Positions 60,915 through 64,000 of a stretch of DNA of 64,000 bases are shown here, one piece after another. Position numbers and translations under genes: made by a program. Each line of letters opens with the position of its first letter. The first letter of the stretch is position 1. This stretch comes from Bog-257 sp963834135 (GTDB lineage Bacteria > Acidobacteriota > Terriglobia > Terriglobales > Acidobacteriaceae), in contig CAWIAN010000008.1 of the NCBI GenBank assembly GCA_963834135.1, positions 1 through 64,000 on the forward strand, given 5' to 3'. Below the pieces are notes generated by a model. It saw nothing but the letters and a program-made list of their open reading frames with translations. It made no database searches and was not told where the DNA came from.

Positions 60915-63161
60915 ATGCCGGAGGTGTTCTCTCGCTATCGCGTCCGAGGAAAGCTCGGACGCGGCGGCATGGGAGAAGTGTATCTGGCAGAAGACCCGTC
61001 GTTACGGCGGAAGGTCGCGCTTAAGATCCTGCCCACCTCGCTCCAGGAAGACCCGATTCGCCGTCAGCGCTTCATCCGCGAAGCCCAACTGGCTGCCGGC
61101 GTCGATCATCCCTACGTCTGCAAGATCTATGAAGCTGGAGAGTTCGATGGCGTGGCATTCATCGCCATGGAGTTCATCGATGGCCTCAGCCTGGCCGAAC
61201 AGTTGCGAACCGGTCCTCTCGGGCTGTCAGAGGCCCTGCGTGTTTGCATCGAGGTCACGGAGGCCCTGGCGCGCGCTCATGAAGCCGGAATTATTCACCG
61301 CGACCTGAAGCCCTCGAACGTCATGCTCACGCGCGACGCGCACGTTAAGGTCGTTGACTTCGGCTTGGCTCGGCATTTCGAACTCAGCGAAGAACAGAAC
61401 GCAACCGAAACGCTCCTGAGCAATCCCGGATTTATCTCTGGCACCCTGGCCTACATGTCGCCGGAGCAATGCCGGGGCTGCGGTCTCGACCAGCGCTCCG
61501 ACATTTTTTCTTTAGGCATCATGTTCTATGAAATGCTGACGGGCTCGCATCCTTTCCGCCGGCATTCGCCACTCGAGACCGCAATTGCCATCATGCACGA
61601 TCAGCCGCCCGCTATCGTCACCGGATCGCATTGTCCGATTGGAGTGCAGCAGGTTGTGCAGAAGATGCTGGCAAAGTCGGTAGAGTTCCGCTACCAGACA
61701 GTGTCAGAGCTCCTTCTGGCATTGCGAGCGGTGAGTGCCCGGCCGCATGAGTCGCTTCCGGACATCCGACCCCTGGGGCCTTCGATCGCGGTACTCCCCT
61801 TCGCGAATCATAGCGGCGACAAGGAGAACGACTACCTCAGCGATGGCATGACGGAAGAGATCATCGTTCGTCTCGCCAAGATTTCCAGCCTTCGCGTAAT
61901 CGCTTTGCGATCTGTGCTGCACTTTAAGAACTCCGATAAGACCTTGGAGCAGATAGGACAGGAACTGGGAGTTGGAACCGTGCTGGAAGGAAGTATTCGT
62001 TTCTTCCAAGGCCGGATTCGAATTTTGGTCGGTCTGGTTGACGTTTCAAATCTCTCTCAGCTTTGGGCTGAGACGTATGACCTTAGGGCTGCGGATATCT
62101 TCGAGGTGCAGAAAGAGGTTGCCGAGCAGATTGCCTCCGCCCTGCGGGCTCGCTTTCCTTCCGGGCTGTCAGACTCGAGCCTTGCTTCGGTTCGGTTGCC
62201 GGAGAACCTGGAGGCGTATCACCTCTATCTCAAAGGCCGTCACGCGATGGGACAGATATCGCCTGAGAGCTATCGTTTGGCGATCGAACTGTTCAGGCGC
62301 GCCCTCGACAAGGACGCCACGTATGCACGCAGCTATGCCGGTTTAGCTCTTTGCTACGCCACCTCCGGCCATCTTTCGTTTATGCCGCCCAAGGAGGCAT
62401 TTACGCTTGCCAGGGCCGCGGCCGCCAAAGCGCTGGAGTTTCAAGAAACTTTGCCCGACGCTCACCTGGCGATGGCGATGGTTTATTTATGGTACGAATG
62501 GCGGTGGGATGCTGTGGAGCAGGAACTCCGCACCGCCGCCACACTTGCTCCCAACGATCCCTATGTGCATTTGTTCCAGGGCATCTACTGGATTATTCAG
62601 GGGCAGCACGAGCGGGCGATTCGCGAAGCCCGCCGGGCGATGGACCTCGATCCACTTTCCCCTCAAGTCAGTTCTATGCTCGGTTTTGTATTGTGTTTCG
62701 CGGGACAGGCTGACGAGGCCACTGAGCAATTACAGCGTACGCTGAACCTTGACCCAGGTTATCTGGTGGCCAAGGTGCTGTTGGGAGAGGCCCATCTGCT
62801 GAAGGGCAACTTCGAGGAAGCAATCAAACTTTTCGAGCCGTGGCCGTGGGCGAAGTCAAATTTGGGTACGGCGTACGCCATGTCCGGCGACACGGAAGCG
62901 GCGCTCAAGATACTAGCGGAGATTAAAGCACCTTCCCAGGCAGGCTATCAGTCACGTTATGACGTTGGCACGCTCTGTCTGGCCCTGAACCTGGTGGAAG
63001 AAGGCTTCGATAACCTGGATCAGTCGTTCGAGCAACGCGATCCAAAAATAGTGTTCTTGCGTGCTGTCGTCGAGGCGACACCACATCTGCAGCCTTTGCG
63101 CCAGCATCCGCGATACCTGCAGCTGTTGGAAAAAATTGGCTATCGAGTAGCAGCAAACTAA
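60915..63161 (+). CDS. Soluble Ser/Thr protein kinase with TolB-like and TPR regions, inside the RiPP locus
   Basis: 748 residues from ATG; TTG at 60900 is the alternative start, and neither has a strong ribosome-binding site. Kinase: LGRGGMGEVYLAED (14-27), Lys37 in VALK, HRDLKPSN (128-135), DFG (148-150), GTLAYMSPEQ; complete. No membrane helix, unlike the other two kinases in this window. A TolB/FlgO-like domain (SIAVLPFANHSGDKENDYLSDGMTEEI) starts at about 291, then TPR-like repeats from about 420 to the end. It lies between the Nif11 precursor and the YcaO gene (8-nt gap), so it probably belongs to the same transcript. Kinases occur in other TOMM clusters, where their role is unclear. 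Confidence 0.9.
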   Translation: MPEVFSRYRVRGKLGRGGMGEVYLAEDPSLRRKVALKILPTSLQEDPIRRQRFIREAQLAAGVDHPYVCKIYEAGEFDGVAFIAMEFIDGLSLAEQLRTGPLGLSEALRVCIEVTEALARAHEAGIIHRDLKPSNVMLTRDAHVKVVDFGLARHFELSEEQNATETLLSNPGFISGTLAYMSPEQCRGCGLDQRSDIFSLGIMFYEMLTGSHPFRRHSPLETAIAIMHDQPPAIVTGSHCPIGVQQVVQKMLAKSVEFRYQTVSELLLALRAVSARPHESLPDIRPLGPSIAVLPFANHSGDKENDYLSDGMTEEIIVRLAKISSLRVIALRSVLHFKNSDKTLEQIGQELGVGTVLEGSIRFFQGRIRILVGLVDVSNLSQLWAETYDLRAADIFEVQKEVAEQIASALRARFPSGLSDSSLASVRLPENLEAYHLYLKGRHAMGQISPESYRLAIELFRRALDKDATYARSYAGLALCYATSGHLSFMPPKEAFTLARAAAAKALEFQETLPDAHLAMAMVYLWYEWRWDAVEQELRTAATLAPNDPYVHLFQGIYWIIQGQHERAIREARRAMDLDPLSPQVSSMLGFVLCFAGQADEATEQLQRTLNLDPGYLVAKVLLGEAHLLKGNFEEAIKLFEPWPWAKSNLGTAYAMSGDTEAALKILAEIKAPSQAGYQSRYDVGTLCLALNLVEEGFDNLDQSFEQRDPKIVFLRAVVEATPHLQPLRQHPRYLQLLEKIGYRVAAN

Positions 63162-63169
63162 AATCTCCT

Positions 63170-64000
63170 ATGCTGCGACTGGACCATCTTGATGCTGATT
63201 CGCTATTTCTCAACCAACAGGAAGCGGTCACCAAAATTTATCGCCGCGGCACTCATCGCTGCGTAGATCCGCGTCAAACCCTTGAGCGGGTCAAGCCCCA
63301 TCTCGCCAAGATGGGTATTACGCGAATTGCCAACATCACTGGTCTTGACCGCATCGGTATTCCTGTAGCGCTCGCTTGTCGCCCGAACTCGCGTTCGCTA
63401 TCGGTCTCCCAAGGAAAGGGCGCAACACTAGATGCCGCCAAGGCGTCTGCCGCCATGGAGTCTGTCGAGCTCTACCACGCGGAAAATATTCGCCTGCCAT
63501 TACGTTTGAGCAGCTACGAAGGTTTGCGGCAAACCGTGACCGTGGTCGATGCTGCCGAGCTGCCCCACGTCAAAGACGGCCTCTTCGACAAGCATCGTCG
63601 CCTGCTTTGGGTCGAGGGATACGATCTGCTGCACCATGAAAAAGTGTGGGTGCCGTACGAGATGGTGAGCACCGATTTCACGCTGCCTTTCCCGGATGGA
63701 TATGGTTGTTTCCCGCCCAACTCCAACGGGTTGGCGTCAGGTAATAACCTGCTGGAAGCCATCAGCCACGGTCTTTGCGAAGTCGTGGAGCGTGACGCCA
63801 TAACCCTGTGGAGCTTGCGCAGCAAGCAAGAACGCAGCCAGACCGAGCTCGATCTGAACACCGTGAATGACGGTTTGTGCTGCGAGCTGCTGGAGAAATT
63901 CGTACGCGCAAGGATCGCGGTGCGAGTGTGGGATGTCACCAGCGATATAGAGCTTCCATGCTTTCGCTGCCTCATCGACGAGAGCCGGCAGGATCCATTG
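63170..64000 (+). CDS. YcaO-family cyclodehydratase/thioamidation enzyme (partial, runs off the right edge)
   Basis: 277 codons visible, ATG start 8 nt after the kinase stop. N-terminal part typical of YcaO: YRRGTHRCVDPRQTLERVKPHLAKMGITRIANITGLDRIGIPVALACRP. ATP-binding motifs: SVSQGKGATLDAAKASAAMESVE (Glu97, Glu100) and NGLASGNNLLEAISHGLCEVVERDA with Glu196, Glu204 and Glu207 as the Mg/ATP ligands. No fused C-domain precedes it, so a partner (E1-like/ocin-ThiF or TfuA) should be encoded beyond the window. It phosphorylates backbone amides of a peptide to form azolines, amidines or thioamides; the Nif11-type precursor at 60640 is the likely substrate. Confidence 0.93.
   Translation, partial: MLRLDHLDADSLFLNQQEAVTKIYRRGTHRCVDPRQTLERVKPHLAKMGITRIANITGLDRIGIPVALACRPNSRSLSVSQGKGATLDAAKASAAMESVELYHAENIRLPLRLSSYEGLRQTVTVVDAAELPHVKDGLFDKHRRLLWVEGYDLLHHEKVWVPYEMVSTDFTLPFPDGYGCFPPNSNGLASGNNLLEAISHGLCEVVERDAITLWSLRSKQERSQTELDLNTVNDGLCCELLEKFVRARIAVRVWDVTSDIELPCFRCLIDESRQDPL

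Overview
The window looks like chromosomal DNA of a moderately GC-rich soil Acidobacteriota, close in style to the Terriglobia / Koribacter / Sulfotelmatobacter group. This is inferred from gene families only: three serine/threonine kinases fused to TPR regions, an ECF sigma factor of the X6 type next to a kinase, GloVer- and HAF-type extracellular repeat proteins, a YXWGXW protein, a UPF0182 protein and many GT-C membrane glycosyltransferases. I saw no rRNA, tRNA, CRISPR array, transposase or phage gene.

Layout. 0-10 kb: a secreted sedolisin-like protein that has lost most catalytic residues, an Ig-like lipoprotein with a clear terminator, a membrane Ser/Thr kinase with TPRs, a GloVer repeat protein, and two tandemly duplicated small membrane proteins. 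9.7-29.2 kb: a glycan/membrane region made of ArnT/PMT-like and GT87-like glycosyltransferases, paralogous GT-C-like proteins, an acyltransferase-3 and a spermidine-synthase-like membrane protein. Many of the minus-strand genes touch or overlap (ATGA junctions). Two of the genes carry 1-bp frameshifts, and a third glycosyltransferase survives only as a remnant. An orphan Flp pilin gene lies inside this region at 13982.

29.7-41.1 kb: a complete Flp/Tad pilus locus (two pilins, prepilin peptidase, CpaB, secretin, CpaE, CpaF, TadB, TadC, a 38-residue membrane protein, a DUF192 protein, two TadE-like pseudopilins and a TadG-like vWA protein) closed by a strong terminator. 41-50 kb: GreB flanked by two related one-helix proteins, small secreted proteins, a putative heme-binding-like protein, a GT-C protein and the YXWGXW protein. 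50-58.7 kb: UPF0182, a receiver-like/GHKL signalling protein, an ECF sigma factor plus kinase-TPR pair, and an HAF-type secreted protein.

58.9-64 kb holds the most interesting system: a probable hybrid RiPP (ribosomal peptide natural product) locus. A 77-residue protein with the helical layout of a split-borosin precursor is followed after 3 nt by a SAM methyltransferase of the borosin alpha-N-methyltransferase type. Next come a Nif11-leader-type precursor with a short hydrophobic Cys-containing C-terminus, a soluble Ser/Thr kinase-TPR protein, and a YcaO cyclodehydratase/thioamidation-type enzyme that runs off the right edge. Backbone N-methylation and YcaO chemistry side by side, with a kinase between them, is an unusual combination and the best candidate here for an undescribed pathway.
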